From: Megamerina dolium
Taxonomy: Eukaryota > Arthropoda > Insecta > Diptera > Megamerinidae
Assembly: GCA_963854835.1 (NCBI GenBank)
Contig: OY978529.1
Coordinates: 34,344,055-34,408,054, forward strand
DNA: 64,000 bases
Reading direction: 5' to 3'
Shown piece after piece: positions 35,340 to 46,800 of the stretch. Position 1 is the stretch's first letter; the number at the start of each line of letters is the position of its first letter. The translations under genes and the position numbers were made by a program. Below the pieces are notes generated by a model that saw only the letters and a program-made list of their open reading frames with translations, searched no databases and was not told the DNA's origin.

Positions 35340-35600
35340 AATGAACATAAAAACTTTTGAAAATCGACAAATAACCGCAAGAATCGCTCCCAGGGCGGTA
35401 AGATGTATAATTGGGGTATGTTCTTTGAACATGCTTAAACCATATATGCATTTGTTAGAGGGGCCCCCCTACAAAATTAAAAAGTCTATGGATCGAAACC
35501 TATAATTACTTTTTGCTTTCTTCTGAAGAATTGATTAAAATGATCCAAACTTGATGTTTTTCACTAAGACGTTTAATATTGTAATTTGTACCGCCTTATT

Positions 35601-36950
35601 CACATTGTACTTTTATGTTTTGTAAATAAATGTACGAATAAAACGAGTTCATTCTCATATGTACGCATTGTTCTTCGATGTCAATATCCGTAGGTATTCC
35701 CTGCGTTGAGTCATTTACTACAAATGCATGGTTTTTTTTTACAAAATGAAACCAAGTGTGAAACGAAGCGCATAATCATGGTCAGAGCACTTTTCAACAG
35801 AAAACAATATCGTTATGATTTAACATTTATATTTGTATGTTACTTGAACAACAACAACAAAAACCAAACTAACCTAACGTGACTTTATTCATTCCTTTTT
35901 ATTTATATTCTATTCTATTTCTTTTTTAGTTTTTTATTTACTTGTAATAAACTCAACCCATTGCGAAAGCAACTTCAGTTTGAAGTCATTTTGTTGGTTG
36001 CACTTTTTAATGTTTTCCTTTTGAATTTCTATGTGGCCCTTAAGATTCGTCCACACTCACATCTTGTCTTGATTATAAATGGAGTGCATTATACTATAAA
36101 TGACATAAATGAATGCGACGGACTAAGGCTACAGGGTTACAATCTTATGACTGCAACAAGAAAAAGTCCATAGACTTCTTATATATGGAATGATGTAAAT
36201 GACATTGTTACACTTTGGCATGTAACACTTTATGTTACGTATAAGCACAATTAAAAGTATTTACCAATAATAGTATTAGTATTTAGTTAATGTTTTATAC
36301 TTGCCATATTATTAAATAAAATGAAAGTCATTTACAATATCATATACATCGATGGAAACCAAAATTATTTTCGTTTGTTACAAATGCCGTGAAAGAAGTA
36401 AAATAAAAAGAAATCGTGAAAAGTACACAATAATGCATAAGAATGTTCCATTACCGCCATTTATGCCCTTGAAATCATAAGAGCAGTTATCCATTGTGCG
36501 TACAACATTTGTAGTAGGTAATCCTATTGCATTGCATTGTATGGCTTGCACCTAATCGTGAGCACCTGTTGTTTGAGTAAACACAAAATTTATGGCATAC
36601 ACAGTGTAGCGAATGCAATATTACGTTATCACATATGTATGTACATGCATAGATGTTATTTTATGTAATCAGTTATACTCGTATGTAACTACATGTGTGA
36701 ATTCCTATGCTTTAAGGTGTCTTTTATTTTATAGTTTCCAGAACTTGAAACTTTACCTTTTAGCAACTTTAAGTGATTGCTCCAAAAATAGCCCACGTGT
36801 TTGTTATTTAAGGACTGACTTTGCAACACGTGTAAAATTGATTTTTTTTTTCTGTGCAATATTGTTATTTTTGTATTCTCCAAACTGCGATCTATTTGAA
36901 AATACTCAGAAAATATAATATGCTTGTGATAAAATTGAACAAAACATAAA
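35601..36950. other. no gene seen
   Basis: AT-rich sequence without repeat family matches inside the window and without recognisable coding domains. Confidence 0.4.
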
Positions 36951-36952
36951 AT

Positions 36953-37826
36953 GTTGCATCATCGATCGATTCTTTGGAACCAATTTTCCATCACTCTAGC
37001 ACACATTTCGACCGGAACGTTGGCAATTTCGCCTTGGATGTTGTCTTTGAGCTCGTCTAAAGTTACTGGCTTGTTGGCATAGACCAGTGATTTGATAAAA
37101 AATAAAATAAATATGTGGCACTTAAAGCCCCAAAGGTCTCATTGGCCGAGCTTCTCTTCCATTACTGTTGTGCGTCTTAAATTTGGACAGTATTAGAAGG
37201 GACCTACTTATTTTAGGCGGTTCCGAACGGCAGAACACTTTTTCTGAACTTTGTCACAGAGTTCTTTTAGAAGCTTTTTCATGGCAAGTTGTTACTGTCG
37301 GAAGAATTGCCAATTGTGTGCCGACAGGTGGGTACCATTCGAAAGAAAAATCTTATCGATATTAAATTTGTTATGCATCAGCCGGGGATTGAACCACGAC
37401 CTACAGATCAGAAGGCGAACACACTAACCACTGAGCTACGGTGACTTGATAATGCCCCATAAAAAGAAATGCAATGGTGTTAGATCGCATGAACGAGGCG
37501 GCCATTCGACCGGACCATTTCTCGAGATAACACGTTCACCGAATTTGCCTTGCAATAAATCGATTGTGACGTGTGCTGTGTGGCTAGTGGCATCGTCTTG
37601 TTGAAACCACATATCGCTGATGTCAAGTTCATCCAATTCTGGCCACAAATAATCTTCCAACATAGCACGATAGCGCTCTCCATTGACGGTAACATGACGG
37701 TCGTTTTCATCCACGAAAAAATACGGCCCAATCACACCTCCGGCATGAAAACCGCACCAAACAGTAACTTTTTGCGGGTGCAACGGTTCCTCAAGAAGCA
37801 CTTGTGGGTTTGAAAACCCTTTATAT
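36953..37826 (-). pseudogene. DD41D mariner-type transposase relic split by a SINE
   Basis: On the minus strand, LLEEPLHPQKVTVWCGFHAGG, VIGPYFF, WFQQDDATSHTAHV and RSCDLTPLHFFLWGIIKS are the C-terminal catalytic half, related to the element at 4189-5478. The third catalytic Asp is replaced by His (LTPLHFF), so the protein would be inactive. The frame then enters the SINE at 37099-37440 and resumes as ANKPVTLDELKDNI...GEIANVPVEMCARVMENW at 37090-36960. The N-terminal half and both TIRs are missing. Confidence 0.85.
37099..37440 (-). mobile_element. complete tRNA-derived SINE with target duplication
   Basis: This 342-bp copy is the best in the window. On the minus strand the head reads CGTAGCTCAGTGGTTAGTG (A-box TAGCTCAGTGG) and GTCGTGGTTCAATCCCCGGC (B-box GGTTCAATCCC), a tRNA-like Pol III promoter. 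A ~240-bp tRNA-unrelated body and an ATTTATTTTATTTTTT tail follow. The 12-bp flanks GTGA[T/C]TTGATAA (37087-37098 and 37441-37452) are its target duplication, in the transposase relic. About eight other copies lie in the window. Confidence 0.92.
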
Positions 37827-38370
37827 TTAGAAGGATTTATTCCTGATTTTAATGTTTAATTTCAAAAAATTGATCAAATATATTGCCTTGTATTCAAAGA
37901 AATTTCCCTCGCAAGCTACCACTTTTTCCCATCCTTGAGGTAGCGAATGAATTCCAACCCAATTCAACTGCTTATCTTTTGACGACAAGAATGCATTGAC
38001 CCATTGCACAACATGTGGCCGACGATTGTAATGATGAAAAATCATTGATTCGTATCTGTCGCCCATTACAGCCGTTTTTGATTCAATGTTCCCTTCAATT
38101 TTATGAGCTGTTGTCGGTATAGTCCCCCATTAATGGGTTCCCCTGGTTTTAGCAGCACATAATACACTACATGGTACACTTTTGATCCCACCAAATACAC
38201 AGCATCATCTTCGAACTATGGATATTCAGGTTTGAAATCGGTTTGGCTGGTCGGCCAGGTCTCACATATGTCTTTCTGCGCTTAGGGTTATCGTAATAGA
38301 TCCACTTTTAGTCGCCAGCAACGATACGATGAAATTTATGACGAGGACATACAAAGTCTGACGAACAACA
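37827..38370 (-). pseudogene. mariner transposase C-terminal relic
   Basis: The minus strand reads HRIVAGD, stop, KWIYYDNPKRRKTYV and PGRPAKP, then MMLCIWWDQK. After that come HHYNRRPHVVQ, AFLSSKDKQ, LPQGWEKVVACEGNFFEYK and a stop. This is the order of a mellifera/cecropia-type mariner catalytic domain. The region with the third Asp (PPYSPDxAPSD) is deleted between RPHVVQ and WVNAFLSS, and stops occur. It abuts the DD41D relic. Confidence 0.72.
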
Positions 38371-38624
38371 ATGGGCAGGAGCACAACTCGTACACTGCTA
38401 TTAAATGCTTGCACATTGAAGCGGTAGAAATGGGCCAAATATAGTCCTTAACGTAAGACCACCCTAAAGTAGAGGAGTCACGGCCTTAGAAAACTACCTG
38501 CACCCTTAGGTCGGGATACTGCAAGTTCCTCTGTTTTTATATTGCTAAAATTTATGACAACATGCATATGTTACGTCCTGTTTAACTGCCCCTTACATCC
38601 CATTTATCTTGCCACACTACAACT

Positions 38625-39130
38625 TTGGACGAACCCTATAGAGATTCCCGGCTCTCAGTCCGGAGCCGAATTGGTCTGAAACTGGTAGTAGCTTCGGCTA
38701 CGAGGTCTTACCAAAAGACTTTAAATTTGGTACCACGGGTGATCAGGTTGGAATCCCTCCAACCTGATCGTTGGCAACGGCCCTTCGGGGAGGTTTTCGT
38801 GGTGGCTGAGGTAACCCAAAGATACGCGGATAGAGTATTCCACGTCACACGGCGTGGGTACTCGATGTGGAATTGCATTGCAACCAGGGTGCTGACCCCT
38901 TAGATCAGAAGAGGTTTTAGGTGGGCCTCGATCCAAACCAAGGAGGGTAGTACGTCCATTCAACGTGCCCCAATTGGTACCGTAGGATACTGGAGGTTGG
39001 ACTCAGATTTTCCACTCCTACGGGGAGCCTATCAACGCTTCAAATTGATACACACGCCTTGGGCGTCGTGAGATAAGGCCATCACTGGCAGGTGCTCACG
39101 ATAAACACAGCGACATTTCTGAACCCTATA
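38625..39130. other. GC-richer segment of unknown origin with hairpin
   Basis: This ~500-bp block is visibly richer in G and C than its surroundings. ACCCTATAGAG occurs at both of its ends (38631 and 39119). AGGTTGGAATCCCTCCAACCT at 38746-38766 forms a short strong hairpin. A 92-codon plus-strand frame has no domain I recognise. It could be the 5' region of a LINE not otherwise present here. Confidence 0.35.
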
Positions 39131-39501
39131 GAGGTTGGTCTATTCTTTGGACTGGAACTTACGTAAAACCTGAACGAGACGTAACAATGTACGTTCCAAT
39201 AATGACGCAAATTACAATTACTATAGCAATAACAACAGACGATGCAAAAAAGACTTGCCTTTGTACCGTTGAAGTAGTATTTCAGACCTGCAAAGTAGCC
39301 TTTCAAAATCTCTTGGTTGCAGTTTATCGCTTGTATCAAAATCACAATTTTTGAACTGAGATAAACCAAAATTCCCCAGGTGAAAGTGATAGAGCCTGTT
39401 TTCCACATGTTTCACACAGTACTTTTCTTCCGATTAAAATAAAAAAGGAAAGCTTCCCGCGAACAAGGCTTTGTAGGCATAAAAGTTGACATTAGAATTA
39501 G

Positions 39502-39657
39502 GTTTCCCAAGAATGGACGGGTCTACGTCCCGGAAGCACTCGACCACGTGGTCGACCAAGGTCCATTCAACTCAGCAGAATACGCAAATGCTTTGTACGG
39601 GAACAAGCAAAGCATTTCCGTATATTTGCTGCTACAACAACAACAACAACAACAACA
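39502..39657 (+). mobile_element. (CAA)n-tailed retroposon, short form, clean target duplication
   Basis: The 156-bp element starts GTTTCCCAAGAATGGACGGG, contains GACCACGTGGTCGACCAAGG and ends GCTGCTACAACAACAACAAC. A perfect 13-bp direct repeat ACATTAGAATTAG flanks it (39489-39501 and 39658-39670). ATACGCAAATGCTTTG pairs with CAAAGCATTTCCGTAT across a 12-base loop before the tail. It has no coding capacity. Confidence 0.9.
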
Positions 39658-40326
39658 ACATTAGAATTAGCTCAGGGTCTGGACTATCTCATCACTACAC
39701 TATATCATATCCTTTGCAAGTATGAAACATTATAGCAATTTCAAGTGAAATCTTTGTAGATTTTTTTGGAGATTTAAAGCACCGACTTTAATTCCTACAT
39801 GAAATTTCTTCAGGTTTAGCAGTGCTTCCATTACTAACCTTTGGAGATTGGTTCGACATCCAAATGGCTAAATCGATTCAGAGTATGATTCTGATGAATT
39901 AACCTTGATCCTTCGAGCGTAGAGTATAAGAAAATAAAATATGAGTAATTTAAATTGTACAGTTTGGTAGGACATTGCAAATTTACCATATGAAGGAACA
40001 TGCTTGTGCAACTATATTGAATACATCGAGATTTTAAAGTATTTTTTGTAAGATCAAATAAACGTGTTCGCAAATATCTGGTCATAGCTTAAGAGTTATG
40101 GTGTTTTCTCTTCTAAAAAAAAAATGTTGCCCTTAAATAATTCAACATTCAATATCTTAGCAATTGATTTAAGCATTTTTCTGACGGCAACATATTTAAA
40201 AAAGGAACATCTACAAGGATGCCTTTCAAATTTTGAAATAAAAATGAAAGAAGACAAGTTTATATTCAATAGGGCAGAATAAAAGTTGCATTTTTTCGAA
40301 AAAAGAAAACGTCAATAGATAATGTA

Positions 40327-40479
40327 TTGGGTTGGCAACGAAGTAATTGCCGATTTCAAACATTGATGTATGTGGCCATCATTTTTAAAGACTTCTGCCA
40401 ATGATATATTACACTGTAATACATATATGACCACAGACATCAATGTTTGAAATCGGCAATTATTTATTGGCCAACCCAG
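40327..40479. mobile_element. mariner-derived MITE, 153 bp
   Basis: The two halves are inverted repeats: TTGGGTTGGC, TAATTGCCGATTTC and AAACATTGATGT on the left are mirrored by ACATCAATGTTT, GAAATCGGCAATTA and GCCAACCCAG on the right. TA flanks both ends. GGTTGGC..AGTAATTGC is the typical start of mellifera-subfamily mariner TIRs, so this is probably a fully deleted derivative. It lies 110 bp upstream of the dimm exon's splice acceptor. Confidence 0.88.
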
Positions 40480-40648
40480 TACAAATTCTATCTATTGTGA
40501 TTATGAATTATTATATGAACAAAAATTAAAACTAAATTTCAATGTTTAATTTAACCACCAAAATATCTTTACTTTCTTCCATTTACAGAAGTTCAAACAA
40601 AATTCAATTTTGCCTACTTAAGGAATATTGAAAAACTACACTCTAACC

Positions 40649-40879
40649 ATGGATGCGGCCAATCATATAAGCGATCTTCTGGGAACGCATGAATTTATAC
40701 AATTACAACAAAAACAGCAGCAACCGCAGCAGCATCAACAACAGGAGCACCAACCACAACAACAGCAACAGCAACAGCAACAATTAAATAATTATAATGC
40801 AGAAAATGTAACCCTCTCACCAGATATGCACGAGCATGCATCACGTCCACTGCGTCGTACAAGTCGCAGAACCTCACAG
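40649..40879 (+). CDS. dimm: dimm coding exon 1
   Basis: It starts at the ATG in ACCATGGATG ([18 protein letters not shown]) and ends at CACAG|GTATAC, exactly on a codon boundary after 77 codons. CAG/CAA runs encode a Gln-rich stretch. It is the least certain exon because the N-terminus is poorly conserved, but the acceptor, start, phase and donor all agree. Confidence 0.8.
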
Positions 40880-43800
40880 GTATACACGAATAAAGGTATA
40901 ATCCCCTGATCCTTATAGTATTTCATATTTTAGTAACTTTCCGAACTATTCTATGTCAACTAAAATTCAGAAAATAAATGTAATCTTCCCATTCAAACAA
41001 ATTATATATATACAAACATTTCCTATGTAATTAACATCATGTATTTCTAAGAACAGCGGCTTAAAACGAATGACATTTCTACTGTGGCAATTTCAATCTG
41101 GCAATACACTGCAATATGTCGTTAATTTTTTCATATCTGAATAATTTTATAAACATTTTTATTTATTTTTAAATCTAAACCATATTAGGATGAATTAATA
41201 GAACAACGTTTTCCTTCCGATAAAATGTACTTACATTAAGGTGGATTAAATGGTATGAACAAAATTTGGACTTTCAACATTTGGATCATAAGTGTTTCCT
41301 CCCAGGGATGCATAAGGAAATTCTTAATGTGGACGCGCCTACTTTTTTAGTTTCTTACAAAATCATTAATTTTGTAGGTGAGCACCCGTGAGAAGTGAAG
41401 ATATGGGGTGAAATGTTAGAGAAAATGTTGTGGAGCAAAAATGAGTGTGGGTTAAGGGGTTACACCACTGTAGAGCACATATTTCGGGCATATTTCGGGA
41501 ATTCAAATTCTGTAAAAATTATTTTTTAATGTCAATCTTGAAGTCCAAAAAAAACAATTTAGTTGCGCGATTCAAAAACAAAATGGCAGCTGTGCAGCAT
41601 TTCCCCGCTAATGCGTTTTTTTCACCGCGATGCATGGCCGGAAACCTAGCGCCCGCAATTTTCGATCTGAAACAACAAACCGAATATTTTTTGATTCCAT
41701 ATTACAATAGCAAGAGATGTACGTAGGGGTTTTTGGATTAATTGATTTTTCGTAAAATGGCGACCCTTTGAAGAAAGAGTTCGAAATTGCATCTAAAAAA
41801 TCGTCAAAAAATTGTTTATAAATAAAAAAATATGCACAATTTCAAAAAACCTCTACGTACGTCGCTGAAGAAAACGATTTCAAATGTATTGTAAAAATTT
41901 TCAAATCATTCGGTTAAGATTTGTTCGAGTTATGTTTCGGAGAATACCTCAGACGTCTTGCGGCAAAACTCGAAATTCAGACACTTAGACATTTTTCCCG
42001 CCTTCCATCCTTTAGTATATTATTTTTGAGACTATTAATGACTATTTAAGATAAAAATTTTTTTTTTCCATTTTTGAAAATTCTACAGTGGTGTAACCCC
42101 TTAATCATACATTTTACTGCCCTAGCCGTAGACTGTCCTTTGGGTAGAATTCTACCCAAAAAGGAACTTTCTTGTATAATATTTAAGAAATGGTATTTTT
42201 TTTGCAGTACGAAATTTCTTGACTGTATTCAAAATGCTTTTTTCCTTCGTTAAAGTTGAGTTTACTGACTTTTTATGATATACTTTAAAAAAATTTCGAA
42301 CATACATGTTTCACGTCCCTATGAGTACATTTCTACCCATTAAAAATTTTTTGAAAAAACATTATTTTCTCACTATGTTTTATAATGTGCAACACTGGGT
42401 ATTTTTTACGAGTACGCAATAGAGAAGCAAATGCTAAAAAGGGGAATAACCGACAAATATACGGTTGTCTCATTTTTTAAAAAGGGGATTCCCAATTATA
42501 TTCATGTATCATATGTGAATAGAATTGGTAAGCAATTGCTATTCAAAAGCTGACCAGTATTCTTGTCTTACGAACGTGTTATAAGCTAAATAATATAAAG
42601 TGTAAAAAAAATGTTGGCGACTTTAATGCCAGGGTGGGCAAGGAAGGTACCTTTGGTCCAACTGTCGGAAAATTCAGCCTCCACCAGAACACCTCCGATA
42701 ACGGAATGAGGCTGATCGACTTCGCCGCAGCACGAAACATGGTAATTGGTGGTACCAGATTCCAGCATCTCGACATCCACAAAGCGACATGGCTGTCTCC
42801 AGATCAACGTACAAGAAACCAAATTGATCATGTGGTGATTGACGGAAGGCATGCTTCCAGTGTGATGGACGTGAAATCGATCCGTGGTGCCAACATCGAC
42901 TCGGATCACTACCTTGTTGCCGCTAAGGTGCGCACACGCCTATGTGTCGCAAATAACAAGAGAAGTCCCACAAAGAGAAAGCTCGACGTCAGTAAGCTGC
43001 GATCACCAGAGACAGCAGATGCATTTTCCACTCGACTATCGGATCTGCTTATGCAGAACACTCCCCCACTTGATGATACATGCGCACGGTGGACACATAT
43101 ATCCCACTCCATGACTACTGCTGCCGAGGAGGTAATCGGTTACTACCGGCCTCTGAGGAATGAGTGGTATGATCAGGAGTGTCGCGACGCTACCGCAGAG
43201 AAAGACGCCGCCTACAGAAAAACCCTGCGTGCAGGCGTAACGCGAGCTGTTAAGGAGCCGTATAGAGAGAAAAGGAGTGCAGAGAGACGTCTTTTCAGGC
43301 GCAAGAGATAGAGATGTGTACCGACAAGAATGAGACTCGAAAATTCTTTGAAAAGATCAAGCGCCTGAGTGGAGGTTTAAATCCCGGAGCCTCTTCTTGT
43401 CGTGATGGAAATGGGAATCTGGTTACGGATGTCCAGAGTGTACTGAGCCTATGGAGGGAACACTTCTCCACGTTACTGAATGGCGATGCTACGAACAATT
43501 CCGCCAGTGGAGGAGATTGCCCGATAACCCCAATTACAGATGATGGTGTTGATGTTCCACCACCCGACTATGACGAGGTTGAAACGGCCATTTTAAGGCT
43601 GAAGAACAACAAAGCTGCAGGTGCTGATGGCCTGCCTGCCGAGTTGTTTAAGACCGGAGGCGATGAGCTGCTCACCCGCATGCACCAGCTCATAAGCAGA
43701 ATATGGTCGGATGAAAGCATGCCTGATGATTGGAGGCTCAGTGTTCTCTGTCCTGTACATAAAAAAGGAGACCCCACAATTTGCGCCAACTAGCGTGGAA

Positions 43801-46800
43801 TAAGTCTCCTGAGCATCGCGTACAAGGTTCTATCGAGCGTACTGTGTGAAAGGTTGAAGCCTTATCAGTGTGGCTTCAGACCTGGTAAATCCACCATCGA
43901 CCAGATTTTCACACTGCGCCAAATCCTGGAGAAGACCCAAGAAAAACAGATCGACACACACCACCTATTTGTTGATTATAAAGCCGCTTTCGGCAGTCCG
44001 ATAAGGGATTACCTCTACGCAACAATGTCTGAGTTCGGTATTCCTGCAAAGCTCATTCGACTTTGTAGAATGACACTGCATAACTCCCGTTGTGCAGTGA
44101 AAATTGGGAAGGACCTCTCCGCACCGTTTAATACCGAACGGGGTTTCAGACAAGGTGATTCGTTATCGTGCGACTTCTTCAATCTTATTATGGAGAAAAT
44201 AATACGAGCTGCTGATCTACGACATAATGGCACTATCTTCAACAAAAGTGTCATGCTGTTAGCGTATGCCGACGATATTGACATAATCGGCATGAACACG
44301 CGAGCAGTCAGTGCAGCATTCTCAGAGTTGGAAAGAGAGTCGCGTCGGATGGGTCTCACGGTGAACGAGGGCAAGACGAAGTATCTAGTGTCAACAAACA
44401 AAGAGTCCCGGCGTCTTGGACAGCACGTCACTGTTGACAACTACGCTTTTGAAGTAGTAAGGGACTTTGTCTATCTTGGAACCAGCATTAACAGCAGTAA
44501 TAACGTCAGCTTGGAGATCATGCGTAGGATAACTCTTGCTAACAGGTGTTACTTTGGGCTGAGTAAGCAATTGAGAAGTCGAGCCCTCTCTCGAAGAACG
44601 AAAACTACACTCTACAAGTCTCTCATCATGCCTGTCCTAACATATGGCGCTGAAGCCTGGACAATTTCCACCTCGGATGAGCGAATACTTGGAGTTTTCG
44701 AGAGAATAGTCCTACGCAAGATCTTTGGACCTATTTGCGTTGGTGGCGAGTACCGAATAAGGTACAACCATGAGCTGTACGAGCTGTATGCCGATATTGA
44801 CATAGTAAAGCGCATCAAAATCCAGCGGCTGCGCTGGCTAGGTCATGTCGAGCGAATGGAAGAACACGCTCCAGCTAAGAAGGTGTTATATTCGGAACCC
44901 GCTGGAGGACGACGCAAAAGAGGAAGACCAAACCTCCGGTGGAAAGACCAAGTACTGGAGAACCTGACGGCGCTTGGAATTTCTAACTGGCGCCAGCTAG
45001 CGAAGAACAGAGATGGCTGGCGAAGCATGTTATTTTCGACCTAAATCGATATTCGGTTGTTATGGCCACATAAGTAAGTAAGTAAGTAGTAAAAAAAATG
45101 TCAAATCCAAAATATTTAACCAATGAAATGATTGAGGAGCTGGTGAATGAAAATAGTGACGAGGCAGATATTTATTCCGATAGTGAAGATGAATATGAAC
45201 CCATAGATGAAGAGGATATTTCAAGTGAAAAATATACAAGTGAGGAAGATTCTTCGGATGGTGAAATCCCTATTGAGTTCACTGAATCGACATTCGCAAT
45301 GATTGCAAAGGATGGCATGGTTTGGAAATCATCGCCAGTTCCAAAACACAGTGGAAGATTACGGAACGAAAATGTTTTATCATTACGACCTGGTGTTACT
45401 CGCATCGCATCGTCCCGGGTAAATGACAAAAAGGACGCGTTTTTACTCTTTTTCACGCCAGCGATGGAAAAAATTATAATTGAAAATTCAAATAAATACG
45501 CACAAGCAAAATTTCCTCAGGAGTACATCGAAATTAACAGAGAGTATTTACATGCATACATTGGCGTTCTTATTCTAAGTGGAGTGTTCAAGTAAGGTTT
45601 ATTTTTATTTTTTGCATAATGTTGTAGATTGCAATTTGAAATAAATGTTTATACAGATCAAAGAATGAGGCAGTGGAGAATCTATTCGACGAAAAATTCG
45701 GAAGACCAATGTTTCGTTCAATCATGTCGCAGAAAACTTTCAAATATATAAATAGGGTTCTTCGCTTCGATGATGTATTTGGTAGGCGGCAGAATCGTAC
45801 AGAAGACAAATTTGCTCCAATTCGCAGCTTATGGAACAACTGGGCCGAACTTTTGCCGATTTACTACAATCCTCATGAATGTGTAACTGTTGATGAGCAA
45901 CTCTTAGGATTTCATGGCCGATGTTCTTTTCGACAATACATTCCCTCGAAGCCAGAAAAATATGGACTTAAGTTTTGATTGTTAGTCTGTTCAAAAAGTT
46001 CTTATGTTTGGAAAATTCAGCCTTACCTTGGAAAAAAGCCGGGAGCTGTGAAACCCGAACAAAATCAAGGCAAAAGGGTAGTGCTGGATCTCATTGAAGG
46101 ACTGAAAGGGCACAATATTACCATGGATAATTTTTGTTCAACATACGAACTTGATCAGGCATTATTGAGTAAAGGCTTGACAATGGTAGGAACAATGCGC
46201 AAGAACAAAAGAAGCATTCCACCAAAGCTATTAGAGTGCAAAGGATTACCTCTTTATCATTCCACGTTTGCTTTTACAAAAGACACATCATTGGTTTCTT
46301 ATGTTGGAAGAAAAAACAAATGTACAGTTGTTCAAAGTACTTTGCATACATGTGAGGAAATAGGTCCCGATCCAAAGAAATTACCCAATATAATTGCGTA
46401 TTATAATTCAACAACGGGAGGAGTTGATACCGTTGATAAAATGCTATCAGGTTACAGCTGTAAGCGCAAAACTTGCCGTTCGCCAATAGCAATTTTCGCG
46501 AATATGGTTGATATTTCTGCTCTCAATGCCTACACTATTTTTAACGAAATTGATCAAAACTGGCACCAAAGTAAAAGTCGATCAAAGCGAAAAGTATTTC
46601 TGCGTGAACTTGGAATGTTGTTAGCAGAACCTTTTATGAGAAATCGATCCAGAAAACCTACCACGACCGCATCACAGGCTCTTCTGTCAACAATCCGTGA
46701 TGAGGAAGAAATACTAATGTGTTCAAAAGAAAGTCCAGGCGGCTCAACGGCAAACACTGTGAATCAAGTACCGCAGCAGCAGAAAGGTCGAGGCAGATGT

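Larger units (their letters stand above)
33745..35600. mobile_element. foldback-like element, A-orientation units, with SINE and retroposon inserts
   Basis: The left end TAAGGCGGGTTAAATTG and the right end (reverse complement) ATAAGGCGGTACAAATTAC form an imperfect terminal inverted repeat. The same pair of ends bounds 41237-47807. Between them are 6-7 diverged units of ~160-185 bp, each with GGTAAAATGTATGACTGACC, CCATTAATTTTTC, CCAAACATACTTATCCCC and AAAATCGACAAATA. Flanking 8-mers ATTCGCGT and ATTCACAT agree at 6 of 8 positions. A SINE (34105-34294) and a (CAA)n retroposon (35155-35338) are nested within. Confidence 0.65.

Noticed and set aside
37378..37440. tRNA gene on the minus strand
   Set aside because: A- and B-boxes are present, but the sequence continues into the SINE body, lacks a full acceptor stem and lies between target duplications, so it is a SINE head.
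42101..42104. TTAA at 42101 as the left target site of the large piggyBac-like element
   Set aside because: This TTAA is the duplication of the MITE ending at 42100. The large element's inverted ends start at 42126 and are flanked by CTAG.
44015..44440. 141-codon minus-strand frame inside the LINE
   Set aside because: It lies antisense to the well-supported RT domain and has no domain of its own.
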